The notes under the pieces: generated by a model
Told to the model about the DNA's origin: nothing
The model's database searches: none
Seen by the model: only the letters and a program-made list of their open reading frames with translations
Position numbers and translations under genes: made by a program
From: Psychroflexus montanilacus
Lineage (GTDB): Bacteria; Bacteroidota; Bacteroidia; Flavobacteriales; Flavobacteriaceae
NCBI RefSeq assembly: GCF_020164535.1
Contig: NZ_JAIQZC010000004.1
Span: 124,001 to 188,000 of the forward strand
Direction: 5' to 3'
Length of the DNA stretch: 64,000 bases
Shown here: positions 1 through 8,171 of the stretch, one piece after another
How the letters are laid out: each line of letters starts with the position of its first letter
How positions within the stretch are numbered: position 1 is the stretch's first letter

Positions 1-189
1 ATCGATAAAGCATGTTCCTATCTATCAGTCAATAGAGCTACACTGTATCGATGGACAAAAAAGGGATTAATCAATCAATATAGCCTAGGCGGTAGAAAAT
101 ATTATTTGAGGCAGGACATACTACATAGTTTGAAGAGGCACTCATCAAAACCTGCCAAGAGACAGTTAACCAATATTCAATTACCCTAA
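1..189 (+). CDS. Excisionase/AlpA-like HTH protein, 3' end only
   Basis: The window opens inside a reading frame (frame 1) that runs 62 codons to a TAA. The visible part contains a MerR/excisionase-type winged helix: the stretch from Ala4 through YLSVNRATLYRWTKKGLI, then a wing with GGRKYYLR and an acidic/Leu helix (QDILHSL). Such small proteins (HTH_17 type) bind direct repeats at attachment sites or act as regulators of integrated elements. The 5' end is outside the window, so full length and start are unknown. It could be the Xis-like partner of the integrase at the other end of the island, but the two are 23 kb apart and that link is inference. Translation was done by hand from the sequence. 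Confidence 0.7.
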   Translation: MDKACSYLSVNRATLYRWTKKGLINQYSLGGRKYYLRQDILHSLKRHSSKPAKRQLTNIQLP

Positions 190-524
190 AATCAGATTTT
201 TGAAAGATAAAATATGTGGCTTATACAAATTTTGAATAACATATTTCGATAATCTGCAAAATTGCAGAAATCCAAACAGAACTTTAAACAATAGGTAATT
301 TTACAGCGTGAAAGACTATTAACGCAGTATTAGACAAAAAATTAATATGAAAAGATTAAATCAAAAAAAATTAAAACAAAATTACTGTCACAAAGAAGTG
401 ATTGTTATTGAAGTATTAAATCTTAAAAGGATAAGGTTAATAAGGCACATAATTCCACCCTGACTTAGATGGATTACGCTGAGATTAGAATATAAACAAT
501 AATAAACAATTTAAAAAAAATATT
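190..524. other. 335-base intergenic stretch
   Basis: I see no convincing gene here. A 38-codon frame (347-463, plus strand, many Lys codons) begins with ATG but resembles no family I know and could be chance in such AT-rich DNA. The stretch may hold the promoter of the gene at 525; no clear TAnnTTTG box was seen. Confidence 0.4.
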
Positions 525-914
525 ATGAGTGAACAAGAATTACAACAGATTTGGAAATTTACAAGACACATTAGTAGACAATCAGAAAAAAGAGTTGAAA
601 ACACTTTTGATTTAACATTCGAAGTATATAAATCAAAATTATTAATGGATAGAGATAGTTATATCATGACAAAAAAAGAAAGAATTTTCTTTATACACTC
701 ATTTTGGGGCTATAGAACTTATAAATCAAGAGTAATGGAAAAAAGATACAGATGCGGTTGGGATATAACAGATTTGGATGATGGACTGATTAAAAAATTG
801 AAGAAAAAAAATTGGGATACAACAAATTTAAAAAGGACTTTCGATAAGGTTCAAGCAAATCCCGAGTTTAAAAAGGCGAAAAGGAATACAAAGTTAGCTG
901 TTATTTTGGAATAG
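525..914 (+). CDS. Hypothetical protein, 129 aa, basic
   Basis: A short, Lys/Arg-rich, probably cytosolic protein that I do not recognise. It has no signal peptide, membrane segment or Cys cluster. The middle is rich in aromatic residues (ERIFFIHSFWGYR) and the C-terminal third is strongly basic (LIKKLKKKNW, then FKKAKRNTK), which would suit nucleic-acid binding, but that is inference. The ATG at 525 is the first in frame. The gene stands alone, with a perfect 13-bp inverted repeat 20 bases past its stop that may end transcription. Its position near an excisionase-like gene suggests cargo of the mobile island. No function is assigned. Confidence 0.55.
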   Translation: MSEQELQQIWKFTRHISRQSEKRVENTFDLTFEVYKSKLLMDRDSYIMTKKERIFFIHSFWGYRTYKSRVMEKRYRCGWDITDLDDGLIKKLKKKNWDTTNLKRTFDKVQANPEFKKAKRNTKLAVILE

Positions 915-933
915 GATTCCAAAGTCTTAAACA

Positions 934-996
934 AGAGAATGAAATCTTATTAAAATATACCAGGATTTCATTCTCTGACTTAAGGTCATTGACCTT
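934..996. repeat. Two inverted repeats downstream of 525-914
   Basis: AGAGAATGAAATC (934-946) is perfectly complementary to GATTTCATTCTCT (964-976), a 13-bp stem with a 17-base loop. Just after it, AAGGTCA (982-988) and TGACCTT (990-996) form a 7-bp stem around one T. Neither is followed by a clean T tract, so they may be transcript-end structures or protein-binding sites rather than classical terminators. Confidence 0.5.
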
Positions 997-1162
997 GATT
1001 TTAATGTCAAGTCAATTCTACAATACAAAAATTTAAACTTCAGTGGGTCGAACCTTTGAAACTAAAGTGAAAATAAATAAAGTCATCGTAGGAAATCGAG
1101 TTTCACAAAAACATTCTTAGATAACAATAACAATAAATAATTAATAATATAAAATTTTAAAC

Positions 1163-1789
1163 ATGAAAAAAAATAAAATTGTTTTTAGTAAAAAAATAAT
1201 GGATGGTGTAAATGCATTTTGGATGCTACATGATGGGGAAACACCTCATAGAGAAGATGGACCAGCAATTAAATACGAAAGCGGTGGTGTAGAATGGTGG
1301 TTTAATGGTGAACCGCATCGAGAGGATGGACCAGCAATTCATAGAGCTGATGGAAGTAAAGAATATTATCTTAACTATAGATGTTATACTGAAGATGAAT
1401 ATAAAAAAGAAATGAAGCTTAGAAAGAAAAAAAAATTAACTTTAAAACAGAATTATGCAGGTTACAATTTAAAAAGGTGGGAAATTTTCCCAAGAATGTA
1501 TCACAATCAAAATGGTCCAGCCATTGACAATGATAATGAAGAAAAGTGGTATTTATTTGGTTTACTACACAGAGAAGACGGACCAGCATTAACTGATAAA
1601 TATTCACGACAATGGTATATGCATGGCAAACTACATAGAGAGGACGGTCCAGCTTATGAATCAAGAGTTGATGATTTCAAAGAATGGCGCTTAAATGGGT
1701 ACGAGTATTCAGAAGAGGGCTTTCACATTGAAATAAAAAGAAGAAGAAGGTCCAAAATACTCAATGACATTCTAGACATTCAAGTATAA
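1163..1789 (+). CDS. HREDGPA-repeat protein, 208 aa
   Basis: The protein is built of about five MORN-like repeats of 22-30 residues. Each begins with a form of HREDGPA (residues near 29, 51, 114, 135 and 157; the third reads NQNGPA) and is followed about ten residues later by a W/Y-containing strand ending in NG or HG (WWFNGE, WYLFG, WYMHGK, WRLNGY). A Lys-rich linker (residues about 78-95) splits the array and the C-terminus is basic. From memory, such repeats occur in phage, giant-virus and bacterial hypothetical proteins; no biochemical role is known to me. There is no signal peptide. The repeats probably stack as beta hairpins and may bind a ligand or protein. The gene stands alone on the island. 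Confidence 0.6.
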   Translation: MKKNKIVFSKKIMDGVNAFWMLHDGETPHREDGPAIKYESGGVEWWFNGEPHREDGPAIHRADGSKEYYLNYRCYTEDEYKKEMKLRKKKKLTLKQNYAGYNLKRWEIFPRMYHNQNGPAIDNDNEEKWYLFGLLHREDGPALTDKYSRQWYMHGKLHREDGPAYESRVDDFKEWRLNGYEYSEEGFHIEIKRRRRSKILNDILDIQV

Positions 1790-2195
1790 TAAATTTAAGT
1801 AATTTATTTGGCAATTATTTTATGAAAATACTTTCTATCAATAAGCTTGGACAGTATTAGATGACTATACCTAAACATGATATAACAAACCTTGAATTAA
1901 AAGGCAGTTCGGCAAAGTTTATGGTTTTTGATTGAAAAAATTAGTAAAGAGAAATTCATTAAATAATTTAAACAAATGTAAATTAAATAGTTTTTACACC
2001 TAAATAGGGAACGACATCGTTTATAGTCAATAAGGTTATAATTGATTTAGTTCCCTAATTTAAGGTTATCTATTAATGCATTCATTATTTTTCAGCTTGT
2101 ACCCGATTTAAAAGAAACTTTAATCATGAAAAACAAAAACTAATTTCTTTTTAGTAGTTATTCAAGAAAAATTTAATTTTCTATAATTAATAAAC
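1790..2195. other. Long intergenic stretch before the R-M operon
   Basis: No gene is supported. The stretch contains a distant inverted repeat, TAGGGAAC (2005-2012) and GTTCCCTA (2050-2057), 8 bp with a 37-base loop. The right end carries the promoter box of the restriction-modification operon. Confidence 0.4.
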
Positions 2196-2203
2196 TATTT
2201 TTG
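2196..2203 (+). promoter_or_regulatory. Bacteroidota -7 box of the R-M operon
   Basis: TATTTTTG matches the Bacteroidota -7 consensus TAnnTTTG exactly and lies 8 bases before the first ATG of the regulator gene and 20 before the second (2223). A start site a few bases after the box would leave almost no leader for the first ATG, so the second may be the real start. Confidence 0.5.
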
Positions 2204-2210
2204 TCAAAAT

Positions 2211-2543
2211 ATGACAAGTCCTATGAAGACAACATTTGGAGAATATATACGACTTTTGAGGAAAGAGAAGGGATTAACTTTGACTCAACTTGCAGCTATG
2301 CTAGATTTAGACTCTGCTAATTTGAGTAAAATGGAAAATGGCAAGCGTGATTTTGATGAAAAACGTTTAAGTAAGCTAGCCAAAATATTTAATATTAATA
2401 TAAATGAATTAAGAGATGAATATATCACTGACCAGCTAGCAAAGCATATTATCAAGACGAAATGTACTAAGCAGTTATTAAAGGTTGCAGAACAAAAGGC
2501 TGAATATCGAAGAACACATCACAAATCACTTCAAACACAATAA
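2211..2543 (+). CDS. XRE-family HTH regulator of R-M operon
   Basis: A 110-residue DNA-binding protein. Residues about 10-60 form a lambda-repressor-like HTH domain: [19 protein letters not shown], then [16 protein letters not shown] (recognition helix) and [10 protein letters not shown]. The C-terminal 40 residues are helical and basic. It is the first gene of a tight operon: the methyltransferase starts 2 bases after its stop, then the endonuclease. In many type II systems such a small XRE protein is the controller that delays nuclease expression or represses the methyltransferase; this role is inferred from position. Translation could instead begin at ATG 2223 (residue 5), which suits the promoter box better. 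Confidence 0.8.
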   Translation: MTSPMKTTFGEYIRLLRKEKGLTLTQLAAMLDLDSANLSKMENGKRDFDEKRLSKLAKIFNININELRDEYITDQLAKHIIKTKCTKQLLKVAEQKAEYRRTHHKSLQTQ

Positions 2544-2545
2544 AT

Positions 2546-3589
2546 ATGAATGTAGTATCATTTTTCGCAGGAGCTGGCGGACTAGATTTAGGATTCCAAA
2601 AAGCAGGATTTGATGTTGTCTGGGCTAATGAATATGATAAAGATATATGGGAAACATATCAAAAAAATCATCAAAACACTTTATTAGACAAAAGAAGCAT
2701 TGTTGATATCAAGTCAGATGAAATTCCTGAATGTGATGGTATAATTGGTGGTCCACCTTGTCAAAGCTGGAGTGAAGCTGGTTCAAAACGAGGCATAAAT
2801 GATAAAAGGGGGCAACTTTTTTTTGACTTTATACGTTTATTAGAAGCTAAAAATCCAAAATTCTTCCTTGCAGAAAATGTTAGTGGAATGTTATTAGATA
2901 GACATAGTGAAGCCTTGAAGAACATAAAAAAAATGTTCGAAAATGCTGGATATAGATTATCATTTAAGTTATTGAATGCATCTGATTTTGATGTCCCACA
3001 AGACAGAAAAAGAGTTTTTTTTGTAGGGATTAGGGAGGACCTTGAGTTTAAGTTTGAGTTCCCTATACCGTTAAATGAAAAAGTAACCTTAGAACAGAAG
3101 ATACTCGACTTAAAAGATTCAGTAGTGCCAGCGAAAGAGGGCAACAAATCAAATAAAGAGAATTGTAAAGTTCCAAATCATGAATACATGATTGGTGGTT
3201 TTTCATCAATGTTTATGTCACGGAATAGAGTCAGAGGCTGGGAAGAGCAGTCATTTACAATTCAAGCAGGAGGAAGGCATGCACCACTACACCCACAAGC
3301 ACCTAAAATGAAGTTTATTGAACAAAACAAGCGCATATTTGTTCCAGGTAAAGAAGATTTATATCGTAGGTTAAGTGTTCGGGAATGTGCTAGGATTCAA
3401 ACATTTCCTGATGATTTTGTATTTCATTATAGTCATATTGCAGCTGGCTATAAAATGATTGGGAATGCAGTTCCAGTCAATCTCGCTAAGCATATTGCTT
3501 TAAGTATTAAAAATCAACTTGAGAATGCTGCTGTTAAAACAAAAAAAATATCTAAGAATACATTAGAATTCGAAAAAACATTCTCATAA
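2546..3589 (+). CDS. DNA (cytosine-5) methyltransferase, M.HaeIII-like
   Basis: Transfers methyl from SAM to C5 of cytosine in DNA. The family motifs appear in order: motif [13 protein letters not shown] near the N-terminus, motif [10 protein letters not shown] with catalytic Cys72, motif VI ENV (AENVSGM), motif [14 protein letters not shown], and motifs IX-X ([13 protein letters not shown] and GNAVPVNLA). At 347 residues it is close to M.HaeIII. The variable region has features I recall from M.HaeIII (MSRNRVR, then LHPQAPKM), so the predicted target is GGCC. It sits between its regulator (2-base gap) and its endonuclease (4-base gap), so all three are probably one transcript. Specificity is inferred from resemblance, not measured. 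Confidence 0.92.
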   Translation: MNVVSFFAGAGGLDLGFQKAGFDVVWANEYDKDIWETYQKNHQNTLLDKRSIVDIKSDEIPECDGIIGGPPCQSWSEAGSKRGINDKRGQLFFDFIRLLEAKNPKFFLAENVSGMLLDRHSEALKNIKKMFENAGYRLSFKLLNASDFDVPQDRKRVFFVGIREDLEFKFEFPIPLNEKVTLEQKILDLKDSVVPAKEGNKSNKENCKVPNHEYMIGGFSSMFMSRNRVRGWEEQSFTIQAGGRHAPLHPQAPKMKFIEQNKRIFVPGKEDLYRRLSVRECARIQTFPDDFVFHYSHIAAGYKMIGNAVPVNLAKHIALSIKNQLENAAVKTKKISKNTLEFEKTFS

Positions 3590-3593
3590 AAGT

Positions 3594-4562
3594 ATGGCAA
3601 GTCAAACAATAAACGGAAAGGCTTTTGAATACTCATTACTAATTGAGTTTTATGAACGTTTAAATAAGAACACAAGCGTTTCAATCACAAAAAACGAACC
3701 TTATAAAACAGCTAAAAGTTTTTTTGAAAGTTTCAATGAATCAGAGCAAGATACTTTTAGAATTACAGCTAGCGCATCAATTAATTTTCTTTTAGACATT
3801 GAACCCAAATTATCTAATGGAATTAATGAAGATGACATTTTAGTTTTAGAATTAGTAAGTGACCAGGCTGGACAAACTGGTGATGTAAGAGATGTCTTAA
3901 TGATACGTTCTTTACAGAAATGGGAAATAGGCATTTCAGCTAAAAACAATCACAGAGCAGTTAAACATTCAAGATTATCAAATAAAATTGATTTTGGAGA
4001 AAAATGGCTAGGAGTTTCTTGTTCTGATGAATATTTTAATGAAATAAATCCTGTATTTGATATGTTATCTGAATTAAGAGCAGAAAACAAATCGACCAAG
4101 TGGACTTCAATTCAGGATATGCATCAAGTGGTATATATACCAATCTTGAATGCTTTTAGAAAAGAACTATTGCGTTTAGATAAAAATAATCCTAACGTAG
4201 TAGCTGAAAATTTAGTTCAATATTTAATTGGGAATCAAGATTTTTACAAAGTAATAAAAGGTAATAAAAAAGTTGAAATTCAGGCTTATAATTTACATGG
4301 TTCATTGAATCTACCTTTCGAAAAAGTCAAACCAAAAGCCAAGATTCCAAAATTAAAATTACCTTCAAGATTAATTGAGATTGTTTACCAAAAAAACTCT
4401 ACCACTACATTATTGGTTTCTTTAAATGAAGGCTGGCAAATCTCATTCAGAATTCATAATGCAAGTTCAAGAGTTGAACCTTCTCTAAAGTTTGATATTA
4501 ATTTAGTGAGTGCCCCTCACACCTTATTTACTAATCATATTTTCATAAATAGTGAAGATTAG
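3594..4562 (+). CDS. Type II restriction endonuclease, HaeIII family
   Basis: A 322-residue nuclease resembling R.HaeIII along its length: INGKAFEYSLLIEFYE at the start, GDVRDVLMIRSLQKWEIGIS around residues 94-113, then NNHRAVKHSRLSNKIDFGEKW, a Lys-Pro-rich segment (KVKPKAKIPKLKLP) and a C-terminal GWQISFRIHNASS. The D...E...K residues in the 94-116 stretch are the likely metal site. HaeIII cuts GGCC to give blunt ends; the same target is inferred here and agrees with the neighbouring methyltransferase. It is the third gene of the operon, 4 bases after the methyltransferase stop. The frame is intact, so the system is probably active. Confidence 0.85.
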   Translation: MASQTINGKAFEYSLLIEFYERLNKNTSVSITKNEPYKTAKSFFESFNESEQDTFRITASASINFLLDIEPKLSNGINEDDILVLELVSDQAGQTGDVRDVLMIRSLQKWEIGISAKNNHRAVKHSRLSNKIDFGEKWLGVSCSDEYFNEINPVFDMLSELRAENKSTKWTSIQDMHQVVYIPILNAFRKELLRLDKNNPNVVAENLVQYLIGNQDFYKVIKGNKKVEIQAYNLHGSLNLPFEKVKPKAKIPKLKLPSRLIEIVYQKNSTTTLLVSLNEGWQISFRIHNASSRVEPSLKFDINLVSAPHTLFTNHIFINSED

Positions 4563-4645
4563 TTTATCATAGGGTATTTTTTAACTTTTAATACATTAAA
4601 CTCTATTTTGTGGTTAGGATTTTTAAATATATAGTTTAAAGATTT

Positions 4646-5230
4646 ATGAGAAATGAAGAGTTCACAATAGACAATTTCGAAGACTTTGATGTGAAATACT
4701 TAATAGGCTATTCGAAGGAAAAAAATAAAATTGCAAGATTTTTTGAAAATAGATATGAATCTACATCAAGTTCTTATCTAAGTACGATTAAAGTTTTTGT
4801 AGGTTGTGAGATAGAAAGTTGCGATTTTGCTATTGAAATTTATTCAGTTGGTGAAAACGATGACCCCCGTAGTCAAATAAATAATAAAGAAATCGTTGGC
4901 TATGCAGAAGAAGGCAAGAACTGGACTACAATCGACGTTTTGGAACATCTCATCAAATTCCCTAAACAAGGTCTTTTTGTTGTTTTAAAATGGCTTAAAA
5001 CAGAAGAAAATTTATATGAGTATAGCGGTCATAAAAAGAATCGAGAAAAAAGATATACCTACTCTACATATGCGCCACAATTTGGAACTATTCCATCGGA
5101 AAGCGAGTTTTTATGGGTTTATGAAAATGAGACTTGGGAAAAAGCGGAAAAGAACAAGTTATCACTTCTTCAAAGATATGAAGGGAAACATTCTGTGCCA
5201 GCAATCAAATTGCTGTTTGATAATTTATAA
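4646..5230 (+). CDS. Hypothetical protein, 194 aa
   Basis: I cannot assign this protein to a family with confidence. It is predicted soluble, with no signal peptide. The core IEIYSVGENDDPRSQ followed by FPKQGLFVVLKWLKTEENLYEY reminds me of a beta-sandwich module found after carboxypeptidase-like regulatory domains in Bacteroidota surface proteins; here it stands alone and without an export signal. That resemblance is from memory and weak. The gene lies 83 bases after the HaeIII-like nuclease, so it might be read through from that operon. Its last 6 bases overlap the convergent gene at 5225. Confidence 0.55.
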   Translation: MRNEEFTIDNFEDFDVKYLIGYSKEKNKIARFFENRYESTSSSYLSTIKVFVGCEIESCDFAIEIYSVGENDDPRSQINNKEIVGYAEEGKNWTTIDVLEHLIKFPKQGLFVVLKWLKTEENLYEYSGHKKNREKRYTYSTYAPQFGTIPSESEFLWVYENETWEKAEKNKLSLLQRYEGKHSVPAIKLLFDNL

Positions 5231-5656
5231 GCCTGCATCGTCCATCCTCAATTTTCTAATTTCTTTTGCATATTCCTTTTTAATAAAATTATTCAGATAG
5301 TATAGTCTACTTCCGTAGGTAAATTCTAGTGCATCATAGTTTTCAATAAACGCAGACCAAGTTTTAAACTTGTCTATTTCAAGATTACATATTATGAGGT
5401 AATCGAGACTGTCCTCAAATTTAGAATCCTCATATTTAACACCTTCCAAATAATATTTACGTTTAGAACCTTTGTGAGAATATACTGTTATTATTTTCAT
5501 TTTTTCCAAACTAAAATATAAACGGATGAAATCAATGTTATTTGGATTTTTGCCACTTTTATTATTTAAGAAATTAAAAATTCTTCTGTAATAATTTTTA
5601 ATTAACAAATTGATATTTTTAACATCTAATTCTGATAGTTCAAAGGTTTTGTCCAT
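5225..5656 (-). CDS. Hypothetical protein, 143 aa
   Basis: An orphan of 143 residues with alternating charged and aromatic residues, no signal peptide, membrane segment or Cys cluster. An N-terminal helical part (LDVKNINLLIKNYYRRIFNFL) is followed by a likely beta region (IITVYSHKGSKRKYYLEGV) and a C-terminal helix rich in Lys and Glu. It is convergent with 4646-5230, the two reading frames sharing 6 bases at their ends, and divergent from 5750. The ATG at 5656 is preceded by a long A/T run and no recognisable box. No function is proposed. Confidence 0.5.
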   Translation of the reverse strand: MDKTFELSELDVKNINLLIKNYYRRIFNFLNNKSGKNPNNIDFIRLYFSLEKMKIITVYSHKGSKRKYYLEGVKYEDSKFEDSLDYLIICNLEIDKFKTWSAFIENYDALEFTYGSRLYYLNNFIKKEYAKEIRKLRMDDAGL

Positions 5657-5749
5657 TGTTTTTTTTTTAAAAAATTTAATTTAGAGATTAAATTTTTAAA
5701 ATGAATCAAGAAGTAATTCGAAATTTAAAAAGCTATAAATCACTAATTA

Positions 5750-6055
5750 ATGAATATCACACGAAAGGCAAAGCAAGAAATTTTAGCACTCGAAAACGGA
5801 CGAAATTTTGACAATTACATAAGACAACTTTACGTAGAAGAAAGAACTAGCATTGACGTTTCCCTGATGTGGTGTGTAAATAGAAAACAAATAAAATTGG
5901 TAGAACATAACAGTGTAGAAGGTTTCAATTTACTAAAATACGGGTATAAGATTGTAGCTATTTTATCTTCTTGTGATGAAGAAATTGACTCACAGTATGT
6001 TGATGGCAACTATTTTGAAGCTTTTAAAAAATATGTAGAAGTAACTAGGTTCTAA
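5750..6055 (+). CDS. Hypothetical protein, 101 aa
   Basis: A small soluble protein that I do not recognise. It begins MNITRKAKQEILALENG and ends FEAFKKYVEVTRF; predicted helix at the start, mixed strands in the middle (SLMWCVNRKQIKLVEHN). There are two isolated cysteines but no metal motif. It stands alone between a divergent gene (5656) and the next orphan at 6172. In codon use it resembles the rest of the island. It could be a small cargo or antitoxin-sized protein, but nothing in the sequence says so. Confidence 0.45.
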   Translation: MNITRKAKQEILALENGRNFDNYIRQLYVEERTSIDVSLMWCVNRKQIKLVEHNSVEGFNLLKYGYKIVAILSSCDEEIDSQYVDGNYFEAFKKYVEVTRF

Positions 6056-6171
6056 GCATTAATTCAATTGAAGATAGTGAATGAATTAGATGTAATCTCT
6101 ATTGCTTAAATGTCAACTAGTCTTGTTCTTATTAATTAATATATTTAAACACCATTCTTAACTCGAAAATT

Positions 6172-7344
6172 ATGTCAGAAATAAAATCTTCGTCTTATTT
6201 ACTAGCAAATACAGATAGCAGATATCCTTTTTTAACGAAATTCAACAACACTGTTCATATAATCGAACCAGACACAGAAGATGAAGTAGATGGAGAATTC
6301 TTCAACAATTGCGAAGAATTAGCACAAGAGAATAAAGTATCACTGGTTTCAGCCGATAAATTAGGAGAGAAAGAAGAAATTAAATTAAATTTTCCATCTA
6401 TTGCTAAGATGTCAAATCTTACAAAAGAAGAAAAACAAAAACTTGAAAATTTTAAAGAAGAGATACTTAAAAAAGAAAATTTTAAAGAGCGGTTTTTAGA
6501 ATATATTGAATATGAATTTGGAATTCAAAACTCAAATGAAGGAGGCTTATTTTATAATGAGCCGATAGAAGGTGGTATCAATATAATATTTGCTCACATT
6601 CATGATATAAGACAGCTAGATAAGAAAAGAAGAGACAAGTTCTTAGACAATTTATTTCTTAAAAAGAAATTTTCATACTTCGAAAGCGAAACTGTCACAT
6701 CTTCACCTAAATTACATTTTGCAATATTAAAAGAAAATTTAGGTGATTTCAGCGATAAAGGATTAACTACGTGCTTACCCTACCGCATTGATGAGATAAA
6801 AGAAAAGTATGATAAAATACCTACTAAACTTATTATTAGATATAGCTTAAGCTCAGGATACGAAATTTTAGTTCCCCCTATTCTTGATAAAGAATTAAGG
6901 CTAGACCCAATGAGGAAAACCTTATACTTTTTCATATTATCACTAGATTCAGGAATAAGATTTGAAGAAACAAGTAATGAATCAAAAAAATTGACAAGAA
7001 TTTATAGAAAATTAGATAATTACAGTATAAATAAGGATAGAAAAGGTAAAAAGGTTAAAAATGGTCAAAGGGGTGAAAAGACTACAGAGCTAACAATTAA
7101 AATGTTCAAGGAGTCATTAAGCTCTCTTAAATCAAGAACTAAAAAAATTATCCAAGACCATCTTTATGAAGGAACAAGAGACTGGAATTATACATTTGAG
7201 GTGATGGATAAAATATCATATGTGAACAAAAATAAATTTCTCGAAATTCCACTTGATAGGGATGATGTTGCTCTCACCAGTTCTAAGAGAATCTCAAACC
7301 CAATTAATAAAATTCTGAATACGAAATTTAAGATTATTAAGTAA
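6172..7344 (+). CDS. Hypothetical protein, 390 aa
   Basis: A 390-residue cytosolic protein of unknown family. Residues about 1-60 are acidic (HIIEPDTEDEVDGEF). Residues 75-115 form a charged helix (LTKEEKQKLENFKEEILKKENF). A middle domain of mixed strands contains GGINIIFAHIHDIRQLDKKRRDKFLDNL, where the His-x-His could bind metal, though no known nuclease motif is complete. The C-terminal third is basic (KDRKGKKVKNGQRGEKTTE). There is no signal peptide or membrane segment. The gene is monocistronic, with 116 bases before it and convergent with the glycosylase gene at 7434. Location in a defence-rich island is the only hint of role. Confidence 0.55.
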   Translation: MSEIKSSSYLLANTDSRYPFLTKFNNTVHIIEPDTEDEVDGEFFNNCEELAQENKVSLVSADKLGEKEEIKLNFPSIAKMSNLTKEEKQKLENFKEEILKKENFKERFLEYIEYEFGIQNSNEGGLFYNEPIEGGINIIFAHIHDIRQLDKKRRDKFLDNLFLKKKFSYFESETVTSSPKLHFAILKENLGDFSDKGLTTCLPYRIDEIKEKYDKIPTKLIIRYSLSSGYEILVPPILDKELRLDPMRKTLYFFILSLDSGIRFEETSNESKKLTRIYRKLDNYSINKDRKGKKVKNGQRGEKTTELTIKMFKESLSSLKSRTKKIIQDHLYEGTRDWNYTFEVMDKISYVNKNKFLEIPLDRDDVALTSSKRISNPINKILNTKFKIIK

Positions 7345-7433
7345 GAACCTCTAGTCATTTAGATTTAGAAACTTTAGTTATTGCAGTTTTACCAAATTTG
7401 AAGTCCTATTCTTGTAACTGAGGTGTAAAAAGA

Positions 7434-8102
7434 TTAACCTACATCATATACGTGCTCACCATAAACTCGAGATAAATTACTTCCAAACATAAAAAGGAAC
7501 ATTTCAATTTGGTCAGATTCAACATCGATAGATTGTGCTAACTTGTCCATAGTTTCACAATATAAAGGATATTTAAGTATGGCGTTACCAGACCTTATTC
7601 CCTTTAAGCCATTTAGTTCTTTATAACTATCACTATTGATAACTTGAATAATTCGGTTATCCAAAATTAAGGTTTTATGACCGTCTAATCTGGCGTCTAA
7701 AAAGTAAACAAACTTAGACATAGTAGATAAACCAAGTCCAGGTATCGACTTAATATCTTCTGATAATTGCTTAATAGTAATAGTACTTTCATGATATTTA
7801 TAAAGTGTAGAAGTTAACAATTCAAACTTTTCATCTTTTAAAAGGTTATTCAAATTATTACCTCTGCCTTTGGTTGGGTAACCCCACATAAGTGTCTTGA
7901 GAATAAATAATTTTAAATCAAAATGGATAGCTTCTTTCAAGTCATACCTGTTAAGGGTTATAACTTCATTAGCATCAAACACCTCATTAATAAGGGATTG
8001 TTGAGATTGAACCTTCCAATTTTTCTTTTTAATATCAAATGAATGTTTTAGATAAGGTAGCTCTTTGATAAGTTTTTGAAATTCTCTAATTTCTAGTTGC
8101 AT
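7434..8102 (-). CDS. OGG-type HhH DNA glycosylase-like protein, 222 aa
   Basis: Resembles the HhH-GPD/OGG superfamily of base-excision glycosylases. The helix-hairpin-helix is seen at residues 118-130 (IPGLGLSTMSK), followed at the expected distance by the conserved acidic position, Asp148 in LILDNRI. The Lys that bifunctional members carry just after the hairpin (as in EndoIII and OGG1) is Ser126 here, so a monofunctional glycosylase or an altered activity is likely. No iron-sulphur Cys cluster is present. At 222 residues it is compact. In an island context such OGG-like proteins may act on modified phage bases instead of in house-keeping repair; that is inference. It lies 69 bases downstream of the serine recombinase on the same strand. 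Confidence 0.65.
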   Translation of the reverse strand: MQLEIREFQKLIKELPYLKHSFDIKKKNWKVQSQQSLINEVFDANEVITLNRYDLKEAIHFDLKLFILKTLMWGYPTKGRGNNLNNLLKDEKFELLTSTLYKYHESTITIKQLSEDIKSIPGLGLSTMSKFVYFLDARLDGHKTLILDNRIIQVINSDSYKELNGLKGIRSGNAILKYPLYCETMDKLAQSIDVESDQIEMFLFMFGSNLSRVYGEHVYDVG

Positions 8103-8171
8103 AAAATATAATTGATTGGTTAGTACAGCAATTTATGCAAAAGGAAAATTGAATTCAAAGCAATATTAAAT

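Noticed and set aside
347-463. 38-codon frame in the first intergenic stretch
   Set aside because: Low-complexity Lys/Ile-rich frame with no recognisable family or promoter; too short to support as a gene.
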